Positions 11,516 to 22,790 are shown, numbered from the stretch's first letter. The stretch is DNA of 64,000 nt from Ochotona curzoniae (GCF_017591425.1 NW_024465751.1:7254001-7318000); one strand, 5' to 3'. Numbers and translations are program-made. The notes: a model not told the origin generated them from the letters alone.

Positions 11516-12929
11516 AGAAATGAACTAGATATTCTGCAAATTTGGTTAGACCTAAGAAGAAGAATGGGAGGTGCAGATTAAATAGTGTGTTGGAAATAAG
11601 TGGATTAGTAAAATCAGTAATTTATTTCCTCATCAATTCATTAACTGTTGATGATGGATACAAAATCCTTTCTGTTCAGCAAGACAGAAAGTGTATGGGT
11701 GCCAGCACAGCCTGTGTTTTCAGGACACTGTGAGACAAGAGCTTCAGTTTGAATGTGGACACGGGAATAGAGCTGCTTCCAAGAAGCATCCTTCCGTTCT
11801 TACCTGTGGTTAGAGTGTATCTTTGATTCACTTCTTTTGATTTCTCTAATCCCAGTGAATAACAACTAAGGGGATCTTAATAAAATCTTAATAAAAATCA
11901 AGTGAACCTAACTTTAAAAATATTCTCTAGTTTTTAAGAATAGTTACCTGGCAGCAAGCAACTGGTTCAACCATTAGGAAAGATAGTCATGTTTCACTTG
12001 GATTCCCTGGCTTCAACACTCTTCAATTTCCTGATTCCGTCTCTCTTTCTCTCTCTCTTTTTCCTGAAGCTGACTCTGGGACAGTGTTCTCAGGCATTGG
12101 ACAGTATTCTAAGGGTTGACTTTAGCCAAGCTGGTCGCTACAGATGTACAAGAACCACAGAAGGAGTTCTCTCTCAATCTCTCTGAACTAGTATATACCT
12201 ACAATGCTCCATGAAGACATAAGCAGAGTTGCTCATCCTAAAAACACAAGTGTGGAAGCTTTACAAGCCTTTTGTCTCTCCCAGATTCTGCCATAATTAT
12301 TTGTATTTCCTTTTCCACAGTTTGTGCTTGATATTGATTATTATGGTAGAAAAATGTTTTAGGTATAAGTTGTTTGTTGCGGTGTATACAATTTTTTTAA
12401 AAAAAGAAGGAAAAGTAATTGTATTAAAATCATAAATATAGCTTATTCAAAAAGGACAGTGTAAAGAAAAGGGAGCTTCAAAATTAGGATCTATCTGATT
12501 CTATCTTTGGTATAATTATTTCCAATATAGAGCTTCATGAATGAAAGCTGTCAGAGAAATATCATAAGTTGATATTGAAGATTGTTATGAGAATAGAGTA
12601 TTAAATTATGATGTAGTTATCAGAAAAGAACATAGCCCAGCTCTCGATAAGGCAGCATGAAATACGAAACAAAAACAAATTGCAAGGAAAAATATCTGTT
12701 TTCATGTAATATTGAAGAAAAATATTCCTCAGGGCTGGTCTTAAATGGTACTTATCTAAATGGTAAATAGAGAAAAAAATTAGCCAATATGTGGACAATA
12801 CTAACAATAAGATGATTGTTAGAGATGATAAGCCACTGAAAGTAGCCAAGCATAGACAGTTTTGATAATCAGCTGCAGAATATAAGATTTAGTATTTGAA
12901 AAAAAAAAACCAAAAATGTGTTAAAGACA
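11516..12929. other. No gene recognised
   Basis: About 1.4 kb unassigned. A CTCTTTCTCTCTCTC pyrimidine tract lies near 12040-12060. No domain is recognisable in the small open frames. Confidence 0.4.
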
Positions 12930-12938
12930 AAAAATCCA

Positions 12939-13260
12939 AGGGCAGGTGAGGTAATCTAGCAGCTAAAACTCCCACCTTGCACGCACCGGGGTCTCATATG
13001 GGCACCGGTTCTGGATCCAGCAGCCCTGCTTCTTATCCAGCTCCCTGCTTGTGGCCTGGGAGGGGAATAGAGGAGAGCCCAAAACCTTGGGACACTACAC
13101 CTGCATGGGAGGCCTGGAGGAGACTTCTGGCTCCTGGCTTTGGATGGGCACAGCTCCAGCCACTTCAACCGATTGGGAATGGGTCAACAGATGGAAGATC
13201 TTCCTCTATATCTCTCCTTCTCTCCATATATCGGACTTTCCAATAAAAAAAAAAAAAGAA
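12939..13260 (+). mobile_element. CSINE-type SINE, young, with target-site duplication
   Basis: Near-consensus sense copy: AGCAGCTAAAACTCCCACC, GGTCTCATATGGGCACCGGT, TTATCCAGCTCCCTGCTTG, AAAACCTTGGGACACTACAC and a CTTTCCAATAAAAAA tail. AAAAATCCA at 12930-12938 and 13261-13269 is a likely duplication. Open frames inside it (12977-13284) are SINE sequence, not genes. Confidence 0.9.
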
Positions 13261-13390
13261 AAAAATCCACATCTGGACACGTAAGGATATAAAATAAACA
13301 ATGATTTGAAGAAAAATGCTCTGAAATAGGATATCTCTGTGGTAATTTTAATTACAATATTCATTTTATTTATGTATTTGTTTATTTGTT

Positions 13391-13502
13391 TTTAAAGATT
13401 TATTTCATTTTTATTGGAAAGTCAAATTTCTAGAGAGGAGAGATGGAAAGGAATCCTGGTGCTTGGAGGTGGAAGATTAGCCAGCTGAGCCATTGCGTCC
13501 AG
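13391..13502 (-). mobile_element. CSINE-type SINE with internal deletion
   Basis: The tail (TTTTTATTGGAAAGTCAAAT, AGAGAGGAGAGATGGAA) jumps directly to the head region (ATCCTGGTGCTTGGAGG, GCCAGCTGAGCCATTGC), so about 200 bases of the middle are missing. Confidence 0.7.
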
Positions 13503-13759
13503 TTCTTGGATATCTCCAAAACGTTGAGGCAAATACAAAGGTGTACACATGAATTTTCATCCAAGATAGATCTGGCTGTGGGTCAGCAAGGAATGCAGTT
13601 ACTTGATACCCTCTAATTGCTAGGGTCTGTCTGTTTTTTGGTTTACATACAGTTATCATATATGCCTTTTTTTCCCCTCTCCTCCAATTTCCTTATTTGG
13701 TAAAGCAATATCTTGCTCCATTATTATGAATTAAAGGAAATGGTCTCCATTAAAATGTA

Positions 13760-15280
13760 CTCTTTATGCATAATATAATGTTGACAAACACACAATTCCA
13801 TGTATTAATTTCACTAGCACATAAGATGGTTTCACTACCCTGAAACATTCTTATACTTCAGTTTACTAAATCTTCTCTTATCCCCTATACTCTTGACAAC
13901 TTCTGATTTTTTTTTCTTACTGTCTATGGTTTTTCCTAATTTTAACATCTTACAGGTGAAACACAGAGAATGTAGCATTTTCAAAATGGCTTCTTTCACT
14001 ACTATAAATGCCTCATATCTTTTGGTGACTTGAAAGCTAATTCTTTTGTGACTAGATAATATACCACTTATGGATTCTTCCCAGTTGTGTCACCTGCTCA
14101 CCAACTGAAGGGCACCCTCGTGACTTACAGGTGTTGACATTTGAGTAAAGTTTTTATAAAATAAGAATAGAGACTTTAGTGTGACATAATATTCAATGCA
14201 TTTGAATCAGCAGAATGAGGTTGTTATTTTGTATTTTAAGACTATGCTTAGTTTTGGTGAGACATGGGCAAAATTTCTTCCAAGTGGCTACCTAATTTTT
14301 CATTTCAATTGGCAGTGAATGAGTTTCTCTACCTTCATATTCCCAGCAGTATTTGAGGTTGCCAACTTTATGGACTTGGTCTATTTCAATAGGTGTGTGA
14401 TAGTGTCTTGTTGATGTCTTAATTTGCAATTCCCTAATGACCAAGACTCGGAATCCTTTTATGTGTCTGTATCTTGTCAGGTGACTACTCTCATCTTTTA
14501 CCTACTTTTAAAATATATTTGCTTGTCGCCTTATATTTTAAGAGTACTTTCATAGGATGAATTTGAAACTTTTGTTGAGATTCTTGTTCAATCAATATTT
14601 TCATATTTAATGACTTTTCATTCTCTTAAGAGTGCTATTAATAGCCACTCTGTCCCTCTGTCCTTCCCTGTAACATTACTTTCCAAATAAATGAATACAT
14701 CCTAAAATATTAACCCATGCCTTGAGATGCCTGCATCATATATGTTAGAGTACATGGTAGTTCAAAATTTTATCAAATTTGAAGTATAGTGAATTGTAGT
14801 GCAATATGATTTTTCAAAACTCATGGTCAATCCAAGTTCCAATTTTAGTGTATATCCTGCTAAGTGAGCACACTAAACCGTATTTTCTCCTATGATGCTT
14901 TTTAGAAGTTTTATATTTTTGCACTTCGCATTTAGTTTTATAATCCTTTGCAACTTAAGTATGAAACTTTATAAAGATACAAAATACGTAATACCAGAGT
15001 TTAGATACGTTATTCTTAGAATTGGATCTATGAACTATTCAAAATCTGTTCTCTTTATGTAAATAAGAATAAATTATCTTAAAAAAACTATGTATTTTTT
15101 TAATGCATCAGAAAGAATACTTCAGTTCCATTTTGCACAAATTTTTCCACTACCTTCCCTTCATATGGATTTGCTTCTCTGGGTTCTAGTTTGTACTTCT
15201 GGTGTAATCAACCATTATTTTGCAAAAACATACATCAATGTTGTTATATTATCTTCTAGCACGTTTTGGAGATAGGTGGT
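13760..15280 (-). mobile_element. Old L1 (L1M-like) 3'UTR and ORF2 fragments, antisense
   Basis: On the + strand the order follows antisense L1M. It runs from the TTTCACTACTATAAATGCCT region and the GACTAGATAATATACCAC block through GTTGATGTCTTAATTTGCAA and TTCCCTAATGACC, which match the 'TTTGATTTGCAATTCCCTGATGA' block. The TTTTTAGAAGTTTTATATTT block near 14900 follows. Heavily decayed, with no open frame kept and approximate limits. Confidence 0.65.
14640..14707 (+). mobile_element. SINE 3' tail fragment inside old L1
   Basis: A TGTCCCTCTGTCCTTCCCTG tract then TTTCCAAATAAATGAAT matches only the last part of a CSINE. No head is present. Confidence 0.5.
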
Positions 15281-15599
15281 CCGAGATCTTCAGTACAATC
15301 CCTCTCAAGTATCACATTCACTTTGGAGAGATGGCACCTTCCAGGCAAACCTAGAACTTGTCAATAGCCACATAGCAAATGCTGGCACTTTAGGAACTCC
15401 GTCATGTCAGATTTGGATTAGAAGTCTCAACAAGGAATATCTCACTTTACTTGTATATTTAATACTTTTTTTCATTAATTTTATTATTTTTCTCATATGT
15501 GTCTTAAACATATTTTCTCAAGCTTATAATTAAGCATTTCCTTTTAGAAAGTGTCTTGTAAATGATGTTTTCTAAATTTCAACTTTCACTCTCATATAG
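15281..15599. other. No gene or repeat recognised
   Basis: Unassigned; the 85-codon open frame at 15276-15533 has a hydrophobic C-terminal end but no recognisable identity. Confidence 0.35.
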
Positions 15600-15728
15600 C
15601 ACCAGCCATTGCGGTCACTTGGGGAGTCAATCATGGGAAGGAAGATCTTCCTCTTTATCTCTCTTCCTCTCTGTACATCTGCCTTTCCAATGCAGATAAA
15701 ATAAATCTTAAAACAAAACAAAACAAAA
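15600..15728 (+). mobile_element. CSINE-type SINE, 5'-truncated
   Basis: Only the 3' part is present: CCAGCCATTGCGGTCACTTG, GGAAGATCTTCCTCTTTAT, CTGCCTTTCCAATGCAGAT, then AAAATAAATC and an (AAAAC)n tail. It abuts an oppositely oriented SINE. Confidence 0.75.
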
Positions 15729-15993
15729 AGGTAGGGTTACAGGGAGAGACAGAGGGACAGAGACCTTCCCTTTGCTGGTTCACTTCTTAAATGACTGAAA
15801 TATCCGGGATTGAGGCAGCCAACAGTCTTCTGCACGCATGGGAGAAACCTAAGCAGGTGGGCCACTTTCTGCTGCTTTCTCTGGTGCATTAGCAAGCATC
15901 AGAGGTGGAGCTGTCAGACTCAAACTGATGCCTAAATAGGAGACTGGTGGTATATACAGCAGCTTAACACACTTTGCCACAGTACCAGCTCTA
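15729..15993 (-). mobile_element. CSINE-type SINE, older subtype, tail-to-tail with its neighbour
   Basis: Antisense copy beginning within GGGAGAGACAGAGGGACAGA, then TTCCCTTTGCTGGTTCACTT, GTGCATTAGCAAGCATCAGA and the head complement CACAGTACCAGCTC. The pair forms an imperfect inverted repeat. Confidence 0.7.
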
Positions 15994-16510
15994 AGGCGAG
16001 GTTTAACCTGCAATCACTTGCAATAGCCCCTCCATCACTGTTTTGGTACTTGTTGAAATATTGTCATGAGAGCATTCTACTTTAATCTGTTGGTATATAA
16101 CAGGTTATATGTTATCTATTTTTTTTGGTTTCTATTCAGGAGACAAGTTTCATGAATTACATACAGAGTTTTAAGAAAAGAACATTTCTCATGTTCCCTC
16201 CTTCAGTTTCTTTGTTACTTTTCTTCTACGTTTTTCAATGATATACATTCAGTTTGCTTTATAATCACAAGGTTAACAAAATAAACAAACTATTTGGCAA
16301 GTGGTAGAGAAACAGCTGTTCCTCAGGAGTCAGACAACGGCTAGAAACAGTAATCACACCTCAAATTCTGTTTTGCTCACATTTCATCTAGCAGAGAGCA
16401 GGGAACCCACAGGATATTTGTCTTTTGCTGCCTGGGTTATTTCACTAAGAATAATGGTTTCCAAGTCATCCATTTTGTTAAAAAAAGATTTCATATTTTT
16501 TGCAGCTGAG

Positions 16511-16848
16511 TGTATGGGCAGTCTCCCCTGGGTCCCTGCCTGCTACCTGGAGGGCATGGCTCACCTCTCACCTGCCTCTGACCTGAGGCCCGGTTTCCAG
16601 CCATGCGCATGGAGGGTGACCCCTAACAGGACTGGACAGTCAAGGGAAATGGACTTGCCTTTGAGCCAATTACAGCGTCTTTGGTGGGCGGTGGAACTGC
16701 CGGAAGGTGCCCTCCTGCCCTCCCCTTCCTTAGCCTTTAAAACTTGTAGCTTGTGCATCATAAAGTGGACATTCCTCATCAGCTTGTCTGTGAGGTGGCT
16801 TTGACCCTCGGTGACCTAGGGGGCCTGCTGGCAAGATTAATCCCCCCA
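16511..16848 (+). mobile_element. Solo ERV LTR, 338 bp, inserted in L1
   Basis: A GC-richer block starting TGTATGGGCAG and ending TCCCCCCA breaks the L1 exactly. The flanks are GCTGAG (16505-16510) and GATGAG (16849-16854), a 6-bp duplication with one mismatch. A TTTAAAAC TATA-like box lies near 16735 and an ATAAAG polyadenylation-like signal near 16761, in the right order for a + strand LTR. A 6-bp duplication and this length fit class II (ERVK/IAP-like) LTRs; the class is inferred. No gag, pol or env sequence is attached. Confidence 0.75.
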
Positions 16849-17280
16849 GATGAGTAGCATTCCATCATGTATATTTACTAAGGAAGTCATCAGGTAACAG
16901 ACATCTGGGTTGATTCCATATCATGTGAATCCAACTGCTATAAAGATGCAGATCCCGATAACTTATATGTTGACTTCTTTTCCTTTGGGTAAATTCCTAG
17001 CAGTGGCTTGGCTGGGATATATGGTACATTTATGATCAGATTTCTGAGAAATCTCCATGCTGTTTTCCATAATAACTGCTGGTTTACATTCCCACCAGCA
17101 CTGTATTAGCATACCCATTCCCCCACATCCTTATTATTTTTTGCTGTGGGGCTGATACGCCATTTTAACCTGAGTGATTTGGTGAATAGTTACATGAAAA
17201 GATGCTAGGACCACTAGCCATCAGGGAAATTACAATATAAGCCACCCATGGCATGTCAGTTGATAATGACTGATTTTTTA

Positions 17281-17604
17281 TTTTAAAGATTTATTTATTT
17301 TTATTGGAAAGTGAGATTTACAGAGAGGAGATACAGAGAAAAAGATTTTCTGTCCACTGGTTCACTCCGCAAGTGGTCACAACAGCTGAAGCTAGGCTGA
17401 TCTGAAGCCAGGAGCCAGCCACTTCCCCTGGGTCTCCCACAGGGTTGCAGGATCCCAAGGCTTTGGGCCATCCTTGACTGCTCTCCATGGCCACAGGCCG
17501 AGAGCTGGATGGGAAGTGGAACAGCTGGGACATGAACTGGTGTCCATATGGGGTCTTGGTGCATTCAAGGTGAGGATTTAACCACTAGGCTATCATGATG
17601 GCCC
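17281..17604 (-). mobile_element. CSINE-type SINE, full length
   Basis: Antisense near-consensus copy: TTTTTATTGGAAAGTGAGAT, TCCACTGGTTCACTCCGCAA, CCAAGGCTTTGGGCCATCC, GAGCTGGATGGGAAGTGGAA and head complement AACCACTAGGCTATCATGA. TGATTTTT(T)A occurs on both sides as a likely target-site duplication. Confidence 0.9.
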
Positions 17605-17640
17605 ATAATTGATTTTTAAATGTTAGAATTTATTTGTAAC

Positions 17641-18059
17641 CATAATATGGACATCTTCCTTTCCTTTCCCTTCTTTTCGTATTTTATGTAAAAAATAAGT
17701 AAATATCAACTACTGATACCCTGAATTACCTCCACCTAGAGTGTTGTATGCTAACATTTGCATAAGAATTTCAGGAGCCTGCTGGGGGAGAAGGTTTGGA
17801 AGGTCAGACTTTGACCCAGCTGAGGAAGGAGCTTTAGGCCATGTCAGGAAGTTTCCTCCTGGTAGATGCCTGGATTTCCTCACAGGAAACACAAACAGCT
17901 TCATCAGAGTAGAGTCTGGATATCTGTATAATTTGTTGTGTAAACTCCTTGCTTCATTTCCAAATTCACTTCAATTATCCATCTCCCTAAAAACAAACAA
18001 AAACTCTCCTTGTGTTGTTAGAAGACATTTTGGATGATGAAATCTTTTTCCAATTTGTC
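17641..18059. other. Unassigned block, possibly repeat-derived
   Basis: A moderately GC-rich stretch at 17740-17900 interrupts the L1-rich region. It carries a 98-codon open frame at 17741-18037 without recognisable features. The TAACATTTGCATAAG and GACCCAGCTGAGGAAGGAG stretches look LTR-like, but I see no TATA/poly(A) pair or terminal repeats. Confidence 0.3.
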
Positions 18060-19330
18060 AGCTTCTTTCCTCTTAGCAAAAAACAATAAATTCATTTCTC
18101 TTAGCAAAAAACAAAACAAATTGAACATTAAAACTTTACTTCAAGGATCATGCTTGCACACTGGTTATAAATTCCATGTGGTGTGATGCATGATTGCTTT
18201 AATATGTTGTTTGATTTGATTTGCTAATAATTGTTGACACTATTTGGCAAGCATATTTATGAAAGCAATTGAACTGTGATTTTCTCTTAATATTTTTACT
18301 TTTATTCGTTGCTCAGATAATGCTGGCCTCACAACCTGATATAAATTTTTTTCTCTGCTTTTCTTCTCTAGAAGAGATCTTAGATATTCACCGCAATCTG
18401 TTTAAATATTTTGTGTGTTTTTTCTTGATTAGCTTGATTAGAAATATCACAGGAAAATCTACACAAAGGCTGGGGACAACCTAGGTTCTTACTCCAAACA
18501 AAAGGAGCATTTTTATGCAATCAGTTAAAAAAAAAGTAAGATTTATTAAAATTAGAAATCTCCTGCCACAATAATCAGGATGGAACTCTAAGAGAGGAAA
18601 GTTGAAAAATCTGGTGGAAATGGAGCCTCTTAAGAATAATTTTAGGGAAAAAAAATAAATAAAACAGTAGCTAATAATCAAGAAAGTAGGAGCACCAGAC
18701 TCAAAGAACTAAAATTCTACTCCTGTGTAGCTTGCTCAAAGTCAAAAGCTATTAGAAGTACAAGATTGGTAACATCGCTTTCTTTTGTCACGTGAAGCTA
18801 AAATCTCAAAGAAGGATATCACCACTTTCTGTTACCCTGATAACACTGAACAACACATGGGACTGCGGAACTGCCTCCCCATCAGTTTTCTCGTGATAAA
18901 ACTAAACTCAGAGTTGTCTTGTTAAATTTCAGTTTTGTGGAAGAAACAACCATTTTGAAGACTTTTCTGTTTGTCATTCCACCAGGGACTTGGCTTATCA
19001 ATGTCAGGTCTGCTAACTCCTTAGAGGAATTTGTCAGCTCTATTGATCTTTTCAAAGAACCATCTTTTCCTTTTGTTGATTACCACTATTTTTCCTAGTT
19101 TCATTTCCATTGATTTCTGTTCTATTTTTTCTCCTGGTTGATTTCGTTTTAATTTGCTTTTTTTTTTTTTTCTCTATCTTGCTAAATTGGAAGCTGGAAT
19201 TGATTGTCTATAAATCTTCCCTAAGGAATTCACTCAATGAGTTTCAATCCCTTCTAAGCACTATTTTCACTGCATCTTACAATTTTTGACTAATTGTATT
19301 TTTATTTATTTACTTCAACATAGATTTTAT
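18060..19330 (-). mobile_element. Old L1 ORF2 (reverse transcriptase region), antisense, split
   Basis: The + strand shows the antisense of the RT region. TTTAATATGTTGTTTGATTT with TTTGCTAATAATTGTTGACA, then CAGATAATGCTGGCCTCACA, lie near 18200-18330. GATCTTTTCAAAGAACCATC and the following TTTGTTGATTACC block lie near 19045-19085. The part from about 18471 to 18985 does not match L1 and looks inserted. All frames are broken. Confidence 0.7.
18471..18985. other. Unassigned insertion within old L1 ORF2
   Basis: About 0.5 kb between two recognisable antisense L1 ORF2 stretches that I cannot match to L1, SINE, LTR or DNA transposon. It includes an A9 run and a GGGAAAAAAAATAAAT run but no clear terminal repeats. 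Confidence 0.35.
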
Positions 19331-19928
19331 TATCAATAGAATTACAATTGAGTTTTTGATAAGCTATATTTTCACGTGCATTTGGGTCAGATATAATTCA
19401 ATTCTCCCAAGATGGCAAGTATTTTCATACATATGTGCTCTAACACATGTATAAAATAATCTTCAGATTCCTACAAGTGAAATTACAGAGTCTTGAAACA
19501 TGCTTTTTCAAAATTTGGTACATAAAGTGAAGATGTTTCCAAAGGTTATTTTTTTTTTAACAATCTGGACTTTTATCAATAGCATATGTGCATTTTTTAT
19601 TACTTTCCACCATTTATCGATACATTGAAATAAAACACTTTCAGTATTAACAATTCAGTGAGGGCTTTGTTTTACTTCCTTCTTATGCTAAACTCTTTGT
19701 ACCTGCTTTTGTTACTGTCTGTTTTCAAGTAATTTGTTTCTTTACATTTCTCCAAAATTATTTGTTTTTTAAGAACAGGTCACAGGTTAGGCTTAGAAAT
19801 CCAAAGCATGTTCTTGGTCCACTTTTATTTCACTGAAGGTAAAAGCTTGCCTTTAGTATTATTGTGGTTTAAGTTTGGGCCTATTATTAATTTCCTGGGT
19901 TTTTGCTTCTTAATTAAAAATCATTTTA
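19331..19928. other. No gene recognised
   Basis: AT-rich sequence that may include more decayed L1 but nothing I can place. Confidence 0.35.
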
Positions 19929-20345
19929 TGTACAGTCACTGGCATGGCTTAGGAAAGTGGTATGGTTTATTCAGAGGGTGAGGACTGAAGACATATGTGG
20001 GCCATATTCAAAGAGTGAGCTAGGAAGGGAAAAGGGTGAGAAGGATTGATACCTTTTGTCTCCAGAACCATCCTCAGGAAACAAGAGAACAAGTGGGTAC
20101 TCAGGAGGCCAGGAAGGCAAGCTGCAGACACTCACCAAGACCAAGAGAAGAATGAATTGCCAGGTAGCTCCTCCCCAGCGTGGGCTTTTAAGGCTTTAAA
20201 GGGGAGTGGTTATGCAACAGTGCAACAGCGCCCCCTCAGATCCCAGGCAATGATAGGTAAGTGTGCTTTGGGCAAAAAGAATTGCATAGGCAGGGGAGCT
20301 GCCGCTTCGGGACTGACCCTGAACTAGCTGCCTGTGTAAGACCAC
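19929..20345 (-). mobile_element. Probable ERV LTR, antisense
   Basis: Read on the minus strand this block has an LTR-like order: a promoter-like CCCTTTAAAGCCTTAAAAGC near 20195, a pyrimidine-rich stretch, an AATAAACC polyadenylation signal near 19965, and a terminus ...GACTGTACA near 19929. It is clearly GC-richer than its flanks. The 5' edge and a target-site duplication are not clear, so it may be truncated, and no coding region is attached. Confidence 0.45.
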
Positions 20346-20767
20346 ATCAGTATCATATACGTGCTATTCTATTTGACTATTGTTATTATTCTCACATAGC
20401 TCTTATTTTCATTAATATTATTTCCACCCAGTGGATTAAAAAGAATCTCCTGAAGAGCTAAAACATTTTCTTGCGGTAACACCAGGTCATTGGCACTCAA
20501 CCTATCACTTGTACAAGTACTTGTCATTTTAGTGGAAAAGCAAGAATGGAAATCAGGTTGGACTCATTTCAAAACCTTAATGCTTCATACTAAGCTTCAT
20601 TGACTGTTGAAAACTGCTTTTGTAAGATTAAGTGCCACTCTTTAAACTCTCTACCAACAACACTATCAATTTGTGGTATTCATTGTTGGGATGATCAGTT
20701 TCACCTGAAATCCTAACAACTTCATGGAGATCTACTTGCTCATAACACTTTTAAATTATACCATGAA
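20346..20767. other. No gene or repeat recognised
   Basis: Unassigned AT-rich sequence. Confidence 0.4.
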
Positions 20768-21069
20768 GGGCCAGCCTTGTAGCACAATGTTTTAGGTCAC
20801 CTCCTGCAATTTCAGCATCCCTTATAAATGTTTTGTTGAGTCCCTGATACTCCACTTCCAATGCAGCTCTCTGCTATTGCACCTGTTAAAGCTGGAGAAG
20901 ATGGCAATGGTGCACGCAGTGGGACCAGGATGCAGCTGCAGACTCTTGTCTTTGGTCTGACACAATCCTGGTCACTGTAGCGATTTGGGGAGGGGAGTAG
21001 CAGGTAGAAGATTCTACCATCTATTTTTCTATGTAACTCTGTCTTTCAAATAAACAAATATTTTTCAAA
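20768..21069 (+). mobile_element. CSINE-type SINE, diverged
   Basis: Sense copy: GGGCCAGCCTTGTAGCACAA, TCAGCATCCCTTATAAATG, CCACTTCCAATGCAGCTCTC, and a CTGTCTTTCAAATAAACAA tail. It includes an unusual diverged middle around 20890-20990. Confidence 0.7.
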
Positions 21070-21807
21070 TGTGCCACTAATAGTTATCTGCACTTTTACT
21101 GTCTCAAGTATTAAGTGGGGGTTTTCCATCTTTGCCAGTCCCATTTGTACCTATAAAATTATAATTCTGTGTATTGCATCTTCAATATGAGAGTTTGGAA
21201 CCTAGAACAATTAAAATGCAGAGCTCAAGTGAACTGCCAGACTGAATTATACATTTATCATCCTTTTATTTATAAAGAATATCATCTTTCCTCATATGTT
21301 TTTGTGAAGTGTGCTCATTAGAATTCCCAGAAGAAAGACTACACTGTCCAAATGAAAGGCATGTCTACATTCCTTTTTGTTGTTTTGGAAAAGCTTGTTT
21401 ATGGGCTAAAATTCAGTATTCTATCTACACTGATCAGCTTGGCATGAAATTTTAAATGTAAATTACTTTGGTATAAAAATGTTTACATTTGTCAAACTGA
21501 GAGTAAGTTGTTAAAGAGTGTGCTCAAGTGCTTGTTCATAAATGGCATCAGCTTTGTACTCACATAGAGCCATCAGCTTGGATTAACGTAGTTATCAACA
21601 AAAGTAGATGGATTTTTCAAAAATATTGTGGTTATGATGGAGAACAAAATCTTAATAAAAAGACTAAAAGGAAGGTTCTGAAATTCATCTTGGGGTTTTA
21701 ATAAACCTGGTAAGCAACACAATGTTAAAAAAAAATTTTTATTTTCCTTCAATTTGTTTTAAAACTAGGATACCAATTTTTTTATTACAATCATTTTTTT
21801 ATCATGT
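21070..21807. other. No gene or repeat recognised
   Basis: About 0.7 kb of AT-rich unassigned sequence. Confidence 0.4.
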
Positions 21808-21823
21808 TAGAATAAAAGTTTTT

Positions 21824-22151
21824 TTTTTAAAGATTTATGTATTTTTATTGGAAAGTCAGATATACGGAGAGAAGAGACAGTGAGAAAAATCTTCCCTCTG
21901 ATGATTCACTCACCAAGTGAGCGCAACGGCCGATGCTATGCCGATCCGGAGCCAGGATCCAGAAACTTCTTCCAGGTATCCCACACAGGTGTAGGGTCCC
22001 AAAGCTTTGGGCCATCCTCGACTGCTTTCCCAGACCACAAACCGGGAGCTGGAAGAGAAGTGGAGCTGCTGGGATTAGAACCGGTGCCCATATGGGATTC
22101 CGGCGCGTTCAAGGCAAGGACTTTAGGTGCTAGGTCACGCCACTGGGCCCC
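21824..22151 (-). mobile_element. CSINE-type SINE, young, 16-bp target-site duplication
   Basis: Antisense copy close to consensus: TTTTTATTGGAAAGTCAGAT, AGTGAGCGCAACGGCCGATG, AAAGCTTTGGGCCATCCTCG, GGGATTAGAACCGGTGCCCA and a head complement ending GGGCCC. TAGAATAAAAGTTTTT is duplicated at 21808-21823 and 22152-22167. The form of this copy underlies the pika assignment. Confidence 0.95.
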
Positions 22152-22167
22152 TAGAATAAAAGTTTTT

Positions 22168-22669
22168 GAGCACAAAAATTTCCCTCAGAAGGATGATTTG
22201 CTCAAATGGATGTGTTTGTAAGTTCAATCCATAGTCTGGTAATAGATTTCTTTACAGAATAGGAACAGATCAGCACTTCCTGCCTTTGTCATGGTTGGTA
22301 GGTATTTATTTTAGCTTTTAACTCTCCAGGGATGACTGCAAGATGTCTTCTTGCCAGTTCTCTAGCTATTGGATTTGGGATTACCAACACAGTAAAATAC
22401 TGTTTGGAATGACTATTCCTTGGTGGGTATATATTTCCTAAATATATGTATGGAGCTACAAAGCTAGCCTGAGTTTTGATTCCATGATTGTAAGTTTGTT
22501 TACATAAAAGTCCATTTATGGTCAATGCTAAAATGCAGTCATGCTTGTAAAGTTTCAATAAATTCAAAGTTTTGGGAAAAACTATGTTGCAGTGTTCTCT
22601 ACATTGTATGTTTCCAAGCTCCATAACCTTTTCCGTTTCACTCTTGTAACTGCAGGATTATATACATCA
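22168..22669. other. No gene recognised; one open frame of 111 codons on the minus strand
   Basis: A minus-strand open frame (22289-22624) encodes a mildly protein-like sequence. I see no domain, repeat or homology in it and no splice-site context that would make it an exon with confidence. Confidence 0.35.
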
Positions 22670-22790
22670 AATGTGGTTAGGCATGCACCAGTCCTAGACT
22701 CACATCAAGTTCTTATTAAAATGCACATCTTGAAGCCCCAGTAAAGATTTGCTAAATCAGACTTACTTGGGTGAACTCATAGAACTTTCT
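22670..22790. mobile_element. MER5-like hAT fragment
   Basis: The core TTCTTATTAAAATGCACATC with a following CCCAGTAAAGATTTGCTAAATC-like stretch follows the MER5A/MER20 order ('TTAAAATGCAGATT ... CCC ... CTGAATCAGA'). Diverged and partial. Confidence 0.45.

Larger units (their letters stand above)
16030..17640 (-). mobile_element. L1 3' region, antisense, interrupted by an LTR and a SINE
   Basis: The antisense 3'-end markers of L1 appear in order: TTATTTCACTAAGAATAATG, TCCAAGTCATCCATTTTGTT, GCATTCCATCATGTATATTT, ACATCTGGGTTGATTCCAT, GGGTAAATTCCTAGCAGTGG, CACTGTATTAGCATACCCAT and the ATTTTAACCTGAGTGATTTG block. The L1 is split by the solo LTR at 16511-16848 and by the SINE at 17281-17604. No open frame survives. 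Confidence 0.8.

Noticed and set aside
16301..16804. 167-codon plus-strand open frame
   Set aside because: It crosses from antisense L1 sequence into the solo LTR, so it is a chance fusion of two repeats.
21880..22221. 113-codon open frame plus overlapping antisense frame
   Set aside because: Both lie inside the young SINE at 21824-22151; similar frames recur in other SINE copies.
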